From Kastovskya adunca ATA6-11-RM4 (lineage in GTDB: Bacteria > Cyanobacteriota > Cyanobacteriia > Cyanobacteriales > Coleofasciculaceae): DNA of 64,000 nucleotides. The position numbers and the translations under genes were made by a program. The DNA is taken from the NCBI GenBank assembly GCA_019359445.1, contig JAHHHJ010000007.1, positions 62,001 through 126,000 on the forward strand. Direction: 5' to 3'. Numbering within the stretch: the stretch's first letter is position 1; every line of letters starts with the position of its first letter. Positions 18,075-26,181 of the stretch are shown here, one piece after another. The notes beneath the pieces are model-generated. The model was not told the origin of the DNA. It did no database searches and worked only from the letters and a program-made list of their open reading frames with translations.

Positions 18075-19622
18075 TTACATTATTGATTGCAAACAGCGAA
18101 TTGCTTCTAGTAACCCTCTAGCTTTGTTGAGAGTTTCCTCGTATTCTTTTTCTGGGTCAGAATCAGCAACTAATCCTGCACCAGCTTGCACGGATACCGT
18201 ATGATTGCCATTGGCTTGCGAGCGGACGACCATTGTGCGAATGGCGATCGCGCTATTCAATTGCCCTTCAAAATCGTAGTAGCCATAAGCCCCAGAATAA
18301 GGGCCACGCCGCTCTGGTTCCAGTTCGTGGATAATTTCCATCGCCCGAATCTTTGGCGCACCGCTTACCGTTCCGGCGGGGAAGCAGGCTTTCAGTAAAT
18401 CCCACGCCGTCTTACCTGTATCCAGTTCCCCCACCACATTGCTGACAATGTGCATCACATGGGAGTAGCGTTCGATCCTCATTAGCTCATCTACCCGCAC
18501 CGAACCACTACGACAAACCCGTCCTAGGTCGTTGCGTCCCAGGTCAACGAGCATGATATGTTCGGCAATCTCTTTTGGGTCTTGCAGCAACTCAGTCGCC
18601 AGGGCTTCATCTTCCTGGAAAGTTTGCCCCCGGCGGCGCGTTCCGGCAATGGGGCGTAGCGTTGCCTTGATTCCCCCTTCAGGCGATCGCTCTGCCTTCA
18701 CCATCACTTCTGGACTAGAGCCAATAATCTGCCAATCACCAAAGTGGTAGTACGCCATGTAAGGTGAAGGATTGATCATCCGCAGGGAGCGGTAAAGGGC
18801 AAATGGCTCACCGCTATACTCGGCGGCTAGGCGTTGGGAGAGGACAACCTGAAAGATATCCCCAGCCCGGATATAGTCCTTTGCCTTTTGGACGTTGGTA
18901 CAAAACTCCTCGCGGGAAGTGTTGCTGGCGTACTCATGCGCCTCTGCGCCCTTGTTTCCCTGTCCCCCTGCTCCTCCGGGAGGCGTCCATTCCAATACCG
19001 TATCTTTACCCGATAACGGCAGTTGCAGCTTGTTCACCAATGCCAGGACGCGATCGCACGCTTGCTGATACGCCGTCTCCATATCCATATTGCGTAAATC
19101 GGCATAAGCGATCGCCCAAATCTTCCGCTTCACCTGATCGAAAACAATCAGATGATCAATCTGCATCCACAACCCATCCGGCAAATCAGTTTCCGTAGCT
19201 GGGTAGATGGGAACACGCGGCTCAATCCAGTTAATTAATTCATAGCCCCAAAAACCAAACAAACCGCCAATTCCTGGCGGTAATTGAGGCAACTTGACTG
19301 GGGTATAAAGTTCTAGGCAATTGGCTAGGGTTGTAAAGGGGTTCCCTTCAAAAGTTTTCACCGAGCGATCGCGGTTCGTCTGTGTGGTGGTGTTGCCTCT
19401 TGTTTCCAACACCCACAACGGATCGCAGCCTAAAAAGCTGTAGCGCCCAATATTCTCGCCACCTTCTACCGATTCCAACAAAAAACTGTAGGGTTGACCC
19501 GCACATACCTTGTACCAGGCAGATACTGGCGTTTCTAAGTCAGCCACCCATTCCTGATATACCGGGACAAAATTACCTTGTTGAGCCAGCGCTGAAAATT
19601 GTGAGAAATCGGGAAAAATCAT
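18075..19622 (-). CDS. trpE: Anthranilate synthase component I
   Basis: Makes anthranilate from chorismate with ammonia supplied by TrpG. The 515 residues show the tryptophan-feedback motif LLESVEGGENIGRYSFLG in the N-terminal domain and the catalytic chorismate-binding region: QRLAAEYSG, SSPEVMVKAE, RPIAGTRRRG, the DLGRNDLGRV segment and GTVSGAPKIRAMEI. Retention of LLES implies feedback inhibition. A Gly/Gln-rich linker (PPGGAGGQGNKGAE) is encoded by a GGAGCAGGGGGACAGGG-like tract at 18938-18980. Confidence 0.95.
   Translation of the reverse strand: MIFPDFSQFSALAQQGNFVPVYQEWVADLETPVSAWYKVCAGQPYSFLLESVEGGENIGRYSFLGCDPLWVLETRGNTTTQTNRDRSVKTFEGNPFTTLANCLELYTPVKLPQLPPGIGGLFGFWGYELINWIEPRVPIYPATETDLPDGLWMQIDHLIVFDQVKRKIWAIAYADLRNMDMETAYQQACDRVLALVNKLQLPLSGKDTVLEWTPPGGAGGQGNKGAEAHEYASNTSREEFCTNVQKAKDYIRAGDIFQVVLSQRLAAEYSGEPFALYRSLRMINPSPYMAYYHFGDWQIIGSSPEVMVKAERSPEGGIKATLRPIAGTRRRGQTFQEDEALATELLQDPKEIAEHIMLVDLGRNDLGRVCRSGSVRVDELMRIERYSHVMHIVSNVVGELDTGKTAWDLLKACFPAGTVSGAPKIRAMEIIHELEPERRGPYSGAYGYYDFEGQLNSAIAIRTMVVRSQANGNHTVSVQAGAGLVADSDPEKEYEETLNKARGLLEAIRCLQSIM
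18938..18980. repeat. GGGGAGCAGG-type tract inside trpE
   Basis: Read on the minus strand, the stretch contains GGAGGAGCAGGGGGACAGGG, the same sort of tract as the intergenic GGGGAGCA repeats. It encodes a flexible Gly-rich linker between the N-terminal and chorismate-binding parts of TrpE and leaves the frame intact. Confidence 0.55.
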
Positions 19623-19733
19623 CTTTAGGAGCTAGGGATTAAAAGCTAGGGGCTAGTGAGTCCTGAGACTTGAGTCCTGAGTCTTGTCTTTTCATCTTCC
19701 CAGACCCCGCCCCTAATCCCTAGTCCTTGTAGT

Positions 19734-20159
19734 TTAGACCTCGAAGGTCGTTTTACCGCTGAACTTCACCGTAGGTGCATCAGGATTCTCGCCAATGCGA
19801 CGATCAATCTTACCTACATACGGACGCCCTGCATTCACCTTCTCTGGGAAGACACCATCGTTGGGATGCAGGTATTGAATTTCACCGCTGGCATAAATGC
19901 GGTAAATTTTGTAGTCGTTGATTTTGAACTTAGCTCGCAATTGCTGACCGCCTAAGAAGATGCAGTATTCCTTGCGAGAGAGATACAGTAGGTTTTCCCC
20001 TTTACGCATAGTTGCAGAGCCGCCTGTTGGCATCTCAAACACTTGCTCTTTGGGGCTAGTCCAGGTGATCGCGTATTTTTCTTCCTCCCAAGCTTTGGCA
20101 AGTAAGCCACCGGTGCTACCACCAAACAAAGGAGTTTGTCCGGAAAGAGTTTCTGCCAT
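19734..20159 (-). CDS. psaD: Photosystem I reaction centre subunit II (PsaD)
   Basis: A stromal-side PSI subunit that docks ferredoxin. The 141 residues match PsaD throughout: [12 protein letters not shown] at the N terminus, [17 protein letters not shown], a basic stretch in the middle ([16 protein letters not shown]), and [22 protein letters not shown] with [13 protein letters not shown] near the end. Length and start are standard. It is followed by trpE but with a 111-base gap containing tandem GAGTCCTGAG-type repeats, so co-transcription is doubtful. Confidence 0.96.
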   Translation of the reverse strand: MAETLSGQTPLFGGSTGGLLAKAWEEEKYAITWTSPKEQVFEMPTGGSATMRKGENLLYLSRKEYCIFLGGQQLRAKFKINDYKIYRIYASGEIQYLHPNDGVFPEKVNAGRPYVGKIDRRIGENPDAPTVKFSGKTTFEV

Positions 20160-20254
20160 CGTCTTTTTCTCAAAGTGATTTAGGGCATTTAGGGAATGCT
20201 ATCACCCCGTTCATCCCCCTTCGGCTAGTCTGTCAAGAACTGTAACAGTTGGGT

Positions 20255-20362
20255 AAGGGGGAGCAGGCGAGCAGGGGAGCAGGGGAGAACCTCTTACCCT
20301 TCACCCTTCATACTTCACCCTTCATACTTTCTTCTTTACTCAGGACTCAGGACTCACCGACT
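20255..20362. repeat. Short tandem repeat cluster upstream of psaD
   Basis: GGGGGAGCAGGCGAGCAGGG is followed by CACCCTTCATACTTCACCC and then by three units of ACTCAGGACTC. It is the same succession as at 15838-15974 with an added ACTCAGG tract. It fills most of the spacer between psaD and the histidine kinase gene and reaches just into the 3' side of the latter. Confidence 0.8.
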
Positions 20363-20368
20363 CAGGAC

Positions 20369-22459
20369 TCAGCCTTTTTTAGCGTTTGTTCGTTGGAATT
20401 GAGGACGGGTAGTAGAGGGTTGATAACCGACAAGCGATCGCCCAGAGTTGAGTAGGGAGGTTGTAGGCTCTGAGTCACCAGAGGCAACGGGAACAGTAAA
20501 GTGAAATTGGCTACCCCGATCTTTGCCTGAAGATTCTGCCCAAATTTCACCATCCCAACTATTAACAATTTGACGACAAATTGCTAGCCCTAAGCCAGTA
20601 CCGCCAGTGGTTCGTCGCAGTGCGCCTTCTTCCTGATAAAAGCGGTCAAAGACTGTCTCCAACCGATTTGTTTCAATGCCGCGCCCAGTATCAGCAACGG
20701 TGACTTTCAAGACGGGAGCGTCGGGGAGCTGTTGCGCTGTGATAGTGACTTGTCCATTGGGAGGTGTGAATTTACAGGCGTTGTCTAGTAATTTTGCCAG
20801 TACTTCCACAAGCCATTCCCCATCAACTCGTACTAAGGGGAGGGACTTTGGCACTTGGGTGATGATTTTGGGGCGCTCTGCTTCGGAGCGACGAGCGCGG
20901 ATGTTGCTCAGGGCAAGTTCGACACACTCTGGTAGAGAAAGAACTTCTGGATGCCATTCAACGCGTCCGCTTTCTAAACGCGAGAGAGTGAGAAAGTCTT
21001 GCACTAGTTTTCGCATCCGCTCGGCATCAGTGAGGGCCGTATTGAGCATCACCTGCCGAAGTTCTAGAGACATATCTGGCTCTTGGGCAAGGCTTTCTAG
21101 GCAGACTTGGATAGTAGAGAGGGGGGTACGGAGTTCGTGTCCAGTGATGGCGACAAGGTTGCTCCGGGTGCGATCGAGGGCGGCAAGTTGCTGGTTGAGG
21201 TCTTCTAGGTTAGCGTAGGCTTCAGCTTGAATCAAGGCAACACCGACTTGAGTGGCGATCGCATCTACTAGTGCTAAATCATCATCTTTCCATTCATGGG
21301 ACATCTCACCGCAGTTGTGCAGCTCCACCATCCCTAGTAACCTGCCTTGGTAAAGCACAGGCACCATCAGCAAGGATGTAATGGAATATTGTTTAAATAA
21401 ACGTTTTAGAGAGGCACCTGAGGCTGTCTGTTTAGCCGTCTTGGTTAATCGCTTATCAGTTTGAGTGTTAGCGACATAGACTCGTTCTCGCCGCTTTAAA
21501 ACCTCTTGAAATAAGGGATTATCTTGCTGCAATGGCAAGGTTTGACCTGCCATTGAGCCTCCTTTTCCCGCTAGAAATTCATGGTTGATGGTAGCCGTTT
21601 CATCCGTTGCTTGAGCGCGATAAATCAAACAGCGACATACTTCCATGGCTTGCCCTAATTCCTCTACGGCTACTTGCAGAATCTCCTCCGGATCGAGACT
21701 TTGCCGAATCGCCACAGTAATTGAATTCACCAAACGCTCTTTTTGCTCTTGAGCAGTGATGGAACGGTAGGCTTTGAGCAACTTATACTGACCCGCCTGC
21801 AAGTAAGTTACCAGGCGCTGTACAAACGGGTCAGGGTCTACATAAGAGAGGGCGGCTTGGTTGGAGAGAGTTTGGGAGGCTGCGGTGGTGATGCCATAGG
21901 TTTCTCGCGCCTGCTCAATCTTGTCAGCTAGTTCTGGGCGGTAAGTCAAAATTCTCTCTAGCAGCAACTCAGCCGCCTTATAGCCAACTTGGCGATCGAA
22001 TGTCCAGATGCCTTCAAAGCGACGGGAAGGGTCCATCTCGGCGTTTGTGCTACTGCTAGTACTCCCGTTGTCTACAGGTAGGGTTCGCTCCCGACAAACC
22101 AGACAGATAGTATACTGTTGTCCGATCACCACCAAATGCCACTCTTGACTCAAACTATCTCTGGGATCGAAGGCAATGGTTTCGTAGTAGCCTGAGCTAT
22201 TTTTGAAGTCAGTTTCCGGTGCTGCTAATACGTAAGTGTGAGAGGTTCGCTCGGCAATGCGTTTGTAGCGGTGCGCCTCTTGTCGGTAAAATCGCTCCCT
22301 CTGAAAACTGGCAATTACCAAGGGATGCTCCGTCCCTGCCAAAACCTGATCCTCCATGGCGTGGGAGAGTGCGGTCAAAGAAGACTTAAAGTATAGCTGT
22401 TGCCTTAGTTGGGGTAGGGCTTGTGTTAACTCAGCCAGCACAGAAGTTGAGATGATCAT
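20369..22459 (-). CDS. Sensor histidine kinase with DICT and GAF domains
   Basis: 696 residues without membrane helices. Residues 1-150 form a DICT-type sensory domain (LTALSHAMEDQVL, then a GYYETIAFDPRDSLSQEW segment). A GAF domain follows at about 230-400 (SLLMVPVLYQGRLLGMVELH), then the HisKA box ITGHELRTPLS with the phospho-accepting His near residue 435. The HATPase domain has LLDNACKFTPPNG, ADTGRGIE and GTGLGLAICRQIV. DICT is known mainly from cyanobacterial light- or redox-linked kinases and cyclases. No response regulator is adjacent, so the partner is unknown. Confidence 0.92.
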   Translation of the reverse strand: MIISTSVLAELTQALPQLRQQLYFKSSLTALSHAMEDQVLAGTEHPLVIASFQRERFYRQEAHRYKRIAERTSHTYVLAAPETDFKNSSGYYETIAFDPRDSLSQEWHLVVIGQQYTICLVCRERTLPVDNGSTSSSTNAEMDPSRRFEGIWTFDRQVGYKAAELLLERILTYRPELADKIEQARETYGITTAASQTLSNQAALSYVDPDPFVQRLVTYLQAGQYKLLKAYRSITAQEQKERLVNSITVAIRQSLDPEEILQVAVEELGQAMEVCRCLIYRAQATDETATINHEFLAGKGGSMAGQTLPLQQDNPLFQEVLKRRERVYVANTQTDKRLTKTAKQTASGASLKRLFKQYSITSLLMVPVLYQGRLLGMVELHNCGEMSHEWKDDDLALVDAIATQVGVALIQAEAYANLEDLNQQLAALDRTRSNLVAITGHELRTPLSTIQVCLESLAQEPDMSLELRQVMLNTALTDAERMRKLVQDFLTLSRLESGRVEWHPEVLSLPECVELALSNIRARRSEAERPKIITQVPKSLPLVRVDGEWLVEVLAKLLDNACKFTPPNGQVTITAQQLPDAPVLKVTVADTGRGIETNRLETVFDRFYQEEGALRRTTGGTGLGLAICRQIVNSWDGEIWAESSGKDRGSQFHFTVPVASGDSEPTTSLLNSGRSLVGYQPSTTRPQFQRTNAKKG

Positions 22460-22497
22460 TAATCAGTTTTTGTTTTGACAAGCGCAAAATCACTGTG

Positions 22498-22524
22498 ACA
22501 CCAACTCCACTGAGGGAGTGGTGT
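22498..22524 (-). promoter_or_regulatory. Leader hairpin upstream of the DICT kinase
   Basis: ACACCACTCC pairs with GGAGTTGGTGT (one bulged base) across a 6-base loop, about 40 bases before the ATG. There is no T-run after it, so it is not a simple terminator. It may influence translation or mRNA stability. The role is inference. Confidence 0.4.
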
Positions 22525-22664
22525 ATGTTCTTCCCCTGACGATTGGGGCTGCACGCTCAAACGCCAATCTGCTGTTCTGCAAAAGTACGGGAGGCGCATC
22601 TGTCCCGTCGAAAATTACCTTGGGTAATCTAGATCTCTATATTTCCTCTCTCAACTTATCCTAC

Positions 22665-22693
22665 AAAAAAAAGGACTAGCTCTTAGCTAGCCC
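22665..22693 (-). terminator. Rho-independent terminator after the 438-residue gene
   Basis: On the minus strand GGGCTAGCT pairs with AGCTAGTCC across an AAG loop and is followed by eight T residues. It lies about 80 bases after the stop of the gene ending at 22772. Confidence 0.85.
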
Positions 22694-22771
22694 CTATGCA
22701 ACTGTTGAGGATTTAGTACAAGACGTTAACAAAAGTTACGTTATCTGCGGTATATGGCTCAATATTTCCTA

Positions 22772-24088
22772 TTACTGAGGTTGAAGCTGATTGAGTTTAT
22801 TCTGGGCTGATAGCAGTAAGTTTTGAGTTTCTAGATAAACTGTTGTGCCGTTCTGCACCTTTCTCAGCTCATTGATAATTCCTGATAGTTGGCTAATCGT
22901 GTAGTCTGGACTGCTAGTGGAAGCATAGCGCTGCAAGCTTTCAATTTGGCTCTGAGCGCGTTCAAAGGCTCTAACAGAATTCGCCTCAGCTTGCTTTCGT
23001 ATGCTTATTTGTCCCAAGTTAGTTTTGTACTCAGCTAGTAATCTCTGAGCTTGTGCATAGCCTGCTAGGTCATCTGAGGAAATTCTTTCTAGTCGATTAA
23101 TTGCATCTCGCCATAAGTTTTCCACTTGTTCCCATTCATCAACAGAATGAGGAGGATTTTGACCCATTTGAGCAGCTCTGAATGAAAACTGCTGCGCTGC
23201 TGCAATTAAGGTGCTGATACGTTCGTTGCCAGCAGCAAGTCCTACAATGTCTTTAAAATCGCGCTGGTAGTTTTCTCGCTTAGATTGTGCCGTTCTTCCT
23301 GCAAGGGTAGTACTAGGGATTTGCTGGAGTTGGTCGATTGCAGAATGCCAAGCAGCGATCGCCAGTTGCTTGTCCGTTGGTGTTGAGGCTTGCTGGTACT
23401 GTTGTTTAGCTGCGTTGAGGGCTTGTTCGCTTTGCACAAGTAGCACTTGAGCATTCTTTTCTTGAAAGACCTTAGCTTGCAATTCTCCAACTTGTTTGCG
23501 GGCTGTATAAAATCCATAAGGACTAAACCGCCAGTCGTACCACAAACTATATTCCCGCCAATCATCAATAAACCACATTGGCAAAGCGTCCAGATGTTTT
23601 TGTGCCTCTTTTACCTTCTGTTCGCCTGATTCTAAATCAGCTTGACTAGTCGGGCGTTCAATCAATTGTTGGGCTTGTTCAACTGAAGCGATCGCCTGCC
23701 GATAATTTTCCTCGATATTGATATAACTAGGCAGCAGCAGAATCGGGGCTGTCCGTACTACTGGACGACGAATTACCGGATAAGGCAAGTTAGCGATATA
23801 AACCACACCAACGGGTATGCCAATGAGTACCGCTGCCCAGATCAATTTGTTTAATACACCACCACGCTTGCTTTTAGCTGGCTTCGATGGTTTATCAGGA
23901 TAGGTGGCGTAGTATTGGGCTTCAGCTTCTTTTGCCAAAGTAGCGAGGGATTTTTTGGCAGGTGAACCAGATGGTGCAGACGGCTTGAGTATAACTGGCT
24001 GAGTACTTTGAATCGAAGGGTCGATTCCAACACTATTTGGAGTTTTGCGGCGCAGGAACTTCAGCGGGAGAAGGTTGAAACCAGCCAT
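22772..24088 (-). CDS. Unknown single-pass membrane protein with long helical periplasmic part
   Basis: 438 residues. A cytosolic Ser/Pro/Lys-rich N terminus (to about 82) leads to one membrane helix (LIWAAVLIGIPVGVVYIANL) and then an extended region rich in Gln, Ala and Glu, predicted helical or coiled coil to the end. It contains repeated units of the form QAEALxxAxQxY and WxxAIxxLExI (for example WRDAINRLERISS and WHSAIDQLQQIPS). I do not recognise a named domain. It resembles anchored TPR- or spectrin-like cell-envelope proteins, but no function can be assigned. Confidence 0.7.
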   Translation of the reverse strand: MAGFNLLPLKFLRRKTPNSVGIDPSIQSTQPVILKPSAPSGSPAKKSLATLAKEAEAQYYATYPDKPSKPAKSKRGGVLNKLIWAAVLIGIPVGVVYIANLPYPVIRRPVVRTAPILLLPSYINIEENYRQAIASVEQAQQLIERPTSQADLESGEQKVKEAQKHLDALPMWFIDDWREYSLWYDWRFSPYGFYTARKQVGELQAKVFQEKNAQVLLVQSEQALNAAKQQYQQASTPTDKQLAIAAWHSAIDQLQQIPSTTLAGRTAQSKRENYQRDFKDIVGLAAGNERISTLIAAAQQFSFRAAQMGQNPPHSVDEWEQVENLWRDAINRLERISSDDLAGYAQAQRLLAEYKTNLGQISIRKQAEANSVRAFERAQSQIESLQRYASTSSPDYTISQLSGIINELRKVQNGTTVYLETQNLLLSAQNKLNQLQPQ

Positions 24089-24241
24089 AAAAACACACCA
24101 AGCAACTCATTAATTATGCCCGCAGATAGATGGAATCTAACAGCTTGACTTTCGTCAACCAACAACCTGTTATTGACTGATACTAAATCCGGTTGCGAAG
24201 TTGAGGGCAATTTCTAAGTGCATTGCCAATACCCAATCCCT

Positions 24242-25021
24242 TTACATAAACCGGGTGAGTTGCACGCGGTAGCGTTCTTTTTTGGTGACAGCGACTTCTC
24301 CGACTTCCAGGCGTCCTTTGCCACGAAGGGCGATTAAGTCTCCAGATTTAACAATGTGGCTGGCTTGGCTGATGTCTTTCCAGTTAACGCGGACATCGCC
24401 GGAAGAAATAAAGTCAGCCATTTTGCTACGGGAGGTACCAAATCCTGCCGAGGCGATCGCATCTAAGCGCATGGATGCCTCGACGGTGGTCATTTCTTTT
24501 TTCTTGGGTTCGCGAATCTTCAGTTCGCTGAGTTCAATTTTGCGGGTTTGCACGGGAACGGAGCGGACTTGATTTAGGGAGCCTTCGAGAAACCCTACTA
24601 GTTCTGGTGCAACAATTGCTTGCGCTCCCCGTTCACCTAAAACGATGATGTCACCTACTTTTTCCCGAATCACACCCGTTCCTAAAATTGCTCCTAAAAA
24701 GTCTCGGTGGCTAGCGGGGTCAAAAAGAAAGTTTCCGGCGATATCGAAAGCAGCAATTTCGACTTGGGACTGATCGAGGGGTAGTTCGGAACGGGCGATC
24801 GCAATTCGCTGGCGTTCCGCTTGCGGATAGCCTCCCCAAGCCAGGAGTTGCACCTCGGTTAATCGCGTAAATTGCTGCTGAATTTCTGCCAGTACGGGTG
24901 GCGAGAGAAAGTCTGTTAAAACAACTTCCCACGTTTTAATGGCTTGTTCAGCCAGATCAATGGCATGGGCAACAGTTTCTCGATTTTCAACTCCTTTAAG
25001 CAGTTCTTCCCTTGGTAGCAT
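24242..25021 (-). CDS. Photosystem II S4-domain RNA-binding protein (YlmH-like)
   Basis: 259 residues. The middle contains GGYPQAERQRIAIARSEL and the FDPASHRDFLGAILGTGVIREKVGDI motif seen in YlmH-type proteins, and the C terminus is an S4 domain (MRLDAIASAGFGTSRSKM, VNWKDISQASHIVKSGDLIALRGKGRLEV). In cyanobacteria the family is annotated as a PSII-associated S4 protein, and in Firmicutes YlmH has been linked to ribosome quality control. RNA or ribosome binding is well supported by the domain. The exact role is open. Confidence 0.88.
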   Translation of the reverse strand: MLPREELLKGVENRETVAHAIDLAEQAIKTWEVVLTDFLSPPVLAEIQQQFTRLTEVQLLAWGGYPQAERQRIAIARSELPLDQSQVEIAAFDIAGNFLFDPASHRDFLGAILGTGVIREKVGDIIVLGERGAQAIVAPELVGFLEGSLNQVRSVPVQTRKIELSELKIREPKKKEMTTVEASMRLDAIASAGFGTSRSKMADFISSGDVRVNWKDISQASHIVKSGDLIALRGKGRLEVGEVAVTKKERYRVQLTRFM

Positions 25022-25202
25022 TCTTAGATCGCTTTTTTACAACATTTCTTTGATTTTAGCTGTGGCAACCAAATCTCATAGTTTATAGCTCATGGCTGAT
25101 TGTGACTAGTTTTCTCTCCCGACTCCTGGGCGATTTTCAACCTCAGTAAATAGGCAAGAATAAATCAAACTCAGTGCAGCCATGTAAAACTTTTTAAATT
25201 AA

Positions 25203-25273
25203 TTTGTAGTGAGGGCTAAAGTCCTCAAGATAGGGCTAAAGTCCTCACTACAAACCTTTAATTATTTACACCT
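25203..25273. repeat. Inverted repeat with internal direct repeats (MITE-like)
   Basis: TTTGTAGTGAGG (25203-25214) and CCTCACTACAAA (25243-25254) are perfect inverted arms. Between and within them AGGGCTAAAGTCCTCA occurs twice. The flank to 25273 (CCTTTAATTATTTACACCT) is shared, in reverse complement, with 6168-6198. The element is non-coding and lies between two minus-strand genes. Confidence 0.8.
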
Positions 25274-25278
25274 CTTAC

Positions 25279-25794
25279 TTAGGTACCAAAAGTATCGACA
25301 TAACCCTGGAGGTTTTCTGGTTCAAACTGTCGGAGAATGCGTCTACCTTTCTCTACAGAATTGTTAGAACCTTTGACGACAACCAAGTATTTCCCGGCGT
25401 TGAGGCGGTTGCGATAGGGCAAGGCGTCTCCACTTCCGACGGATAAGCCAATGCCTCCCCCAATAAAATAGCTCCCCATAGCGGCAGCAATGGCACCCAA
25501 AACCCCGCCAATAATATGGTTGCCGATGCCTCCTGCCAATTCAATCAGTTCGATTCCCGTTAGTACGTTAAAGAAATAGCCAGCAACAAATCCAAAGGGA
25601 ATTAGCCACGTTGCCATTTGTTTGACTTGCTTGCTGGCTTGGACGTTGGGGTCAATCAATCCAAACTCATCGGCACTTTTGTATCCCTTACCGAGAATGG
25701 TGATTTCATTCATCGGTAAACCTTCTTTTTCTAAAGCGGAATAGGCTTCTTCTGCCTCAATACGGTCTTTGACTACGGCGATGAGATAGTTCAT
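25279..25794 (-). CDS. Glycine-rich membrane protein, stress-protein-like
   Basis: 171 residues. The N terminus (MNYLIAVVKDRIEAEEAYSALEKEG and ITILGKGYKSADEFGL) looks like the small ferredoxin-like domain of general-stress (YflT/GsiB-area) proteins. The centre has two hydrophobic, Gly-rich segments (WLIPFGFVAGYFFNVLTGI and GGVLGAIAAAMGSYFIGGGIGL) of the glycine-zipper type, and the C terminus returns to a strand-helix unit (KYLVVVKGS). It is probably an inner-membrane or thylakoid stress protein. No precise function is known to me. Confidence 0.7.
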   Translation of the reverse strand: MNYLIAVVKDRIEAEEAYSALEKEGLPMNEITILGKGYKSADEFGLIDPNVQASKQVKQMATWLIPFGFVAGYFFNVLTGIELIELAGGIGNHIIGGVLGAIAAAMGSYFIGGGIGLSVGSGDALPYRNRLNAGKYLVVVKGSNNSVEKGRRILRQFEPENLQGYVDTFGT

Positions 25795-26181
25795 GGTTTT
25801 ATGTAAGGATTAGCTATCAATTTTGACTAGCGATCGCAACTTAACACCCCCACTCCTAGCTAGCCTCTATCGGAATCAAGAAATGAGGCTGTCCTGAGCT
25901 GGGGTTTTCCCTGTGAAGGTCGAGGGCTAGTCAACAAACAATTCAAACTGGAAAACTTTCAAATGACGGGCAATGTGACGACCCCTTTACAGTTACAGTT
26001 AAAATGACCTATTGCGGTAAGTTCTCTCAGCAGAGAGGACACGACACTAATCGACTAACAAAATTTAGTGTTCCACAAAACCGCTGACTTCGCCTACTCA
26101 TAGCGCTCCTAAGGAGCCAAACGCTCAGTCTCGCTTTGCTAGGGGCGATGTGCATAGCCCATTTAAACTTACTCACTGACA
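25795..26181. other. Divergent spacer upstream of serA
   Basis: 387 bases with no gene. It contains a short palindrome near 26100-26135 (AGCGCTCCTAAGGAGCC followed by AACGCT), of the kind scattered as a repeat in cyanobacterial genomes, and a TCTCAGCAGAGAG hairpin near 26024. Promoters for the two divergent genes are expected here but none was assigned. Confidence 0.5.

Larger units (their letters stand above)
22460..22771. other. Spacer with leader of the histidine kinase and a terminator
   Basis: The 312-base spacer between two minus-strand genes contains a strong hairpin close to the kinase start (22498-22524) and the terminator of the upstream gene (22665-22693). The middle part shows no gene. 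Confidence 0.6.
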
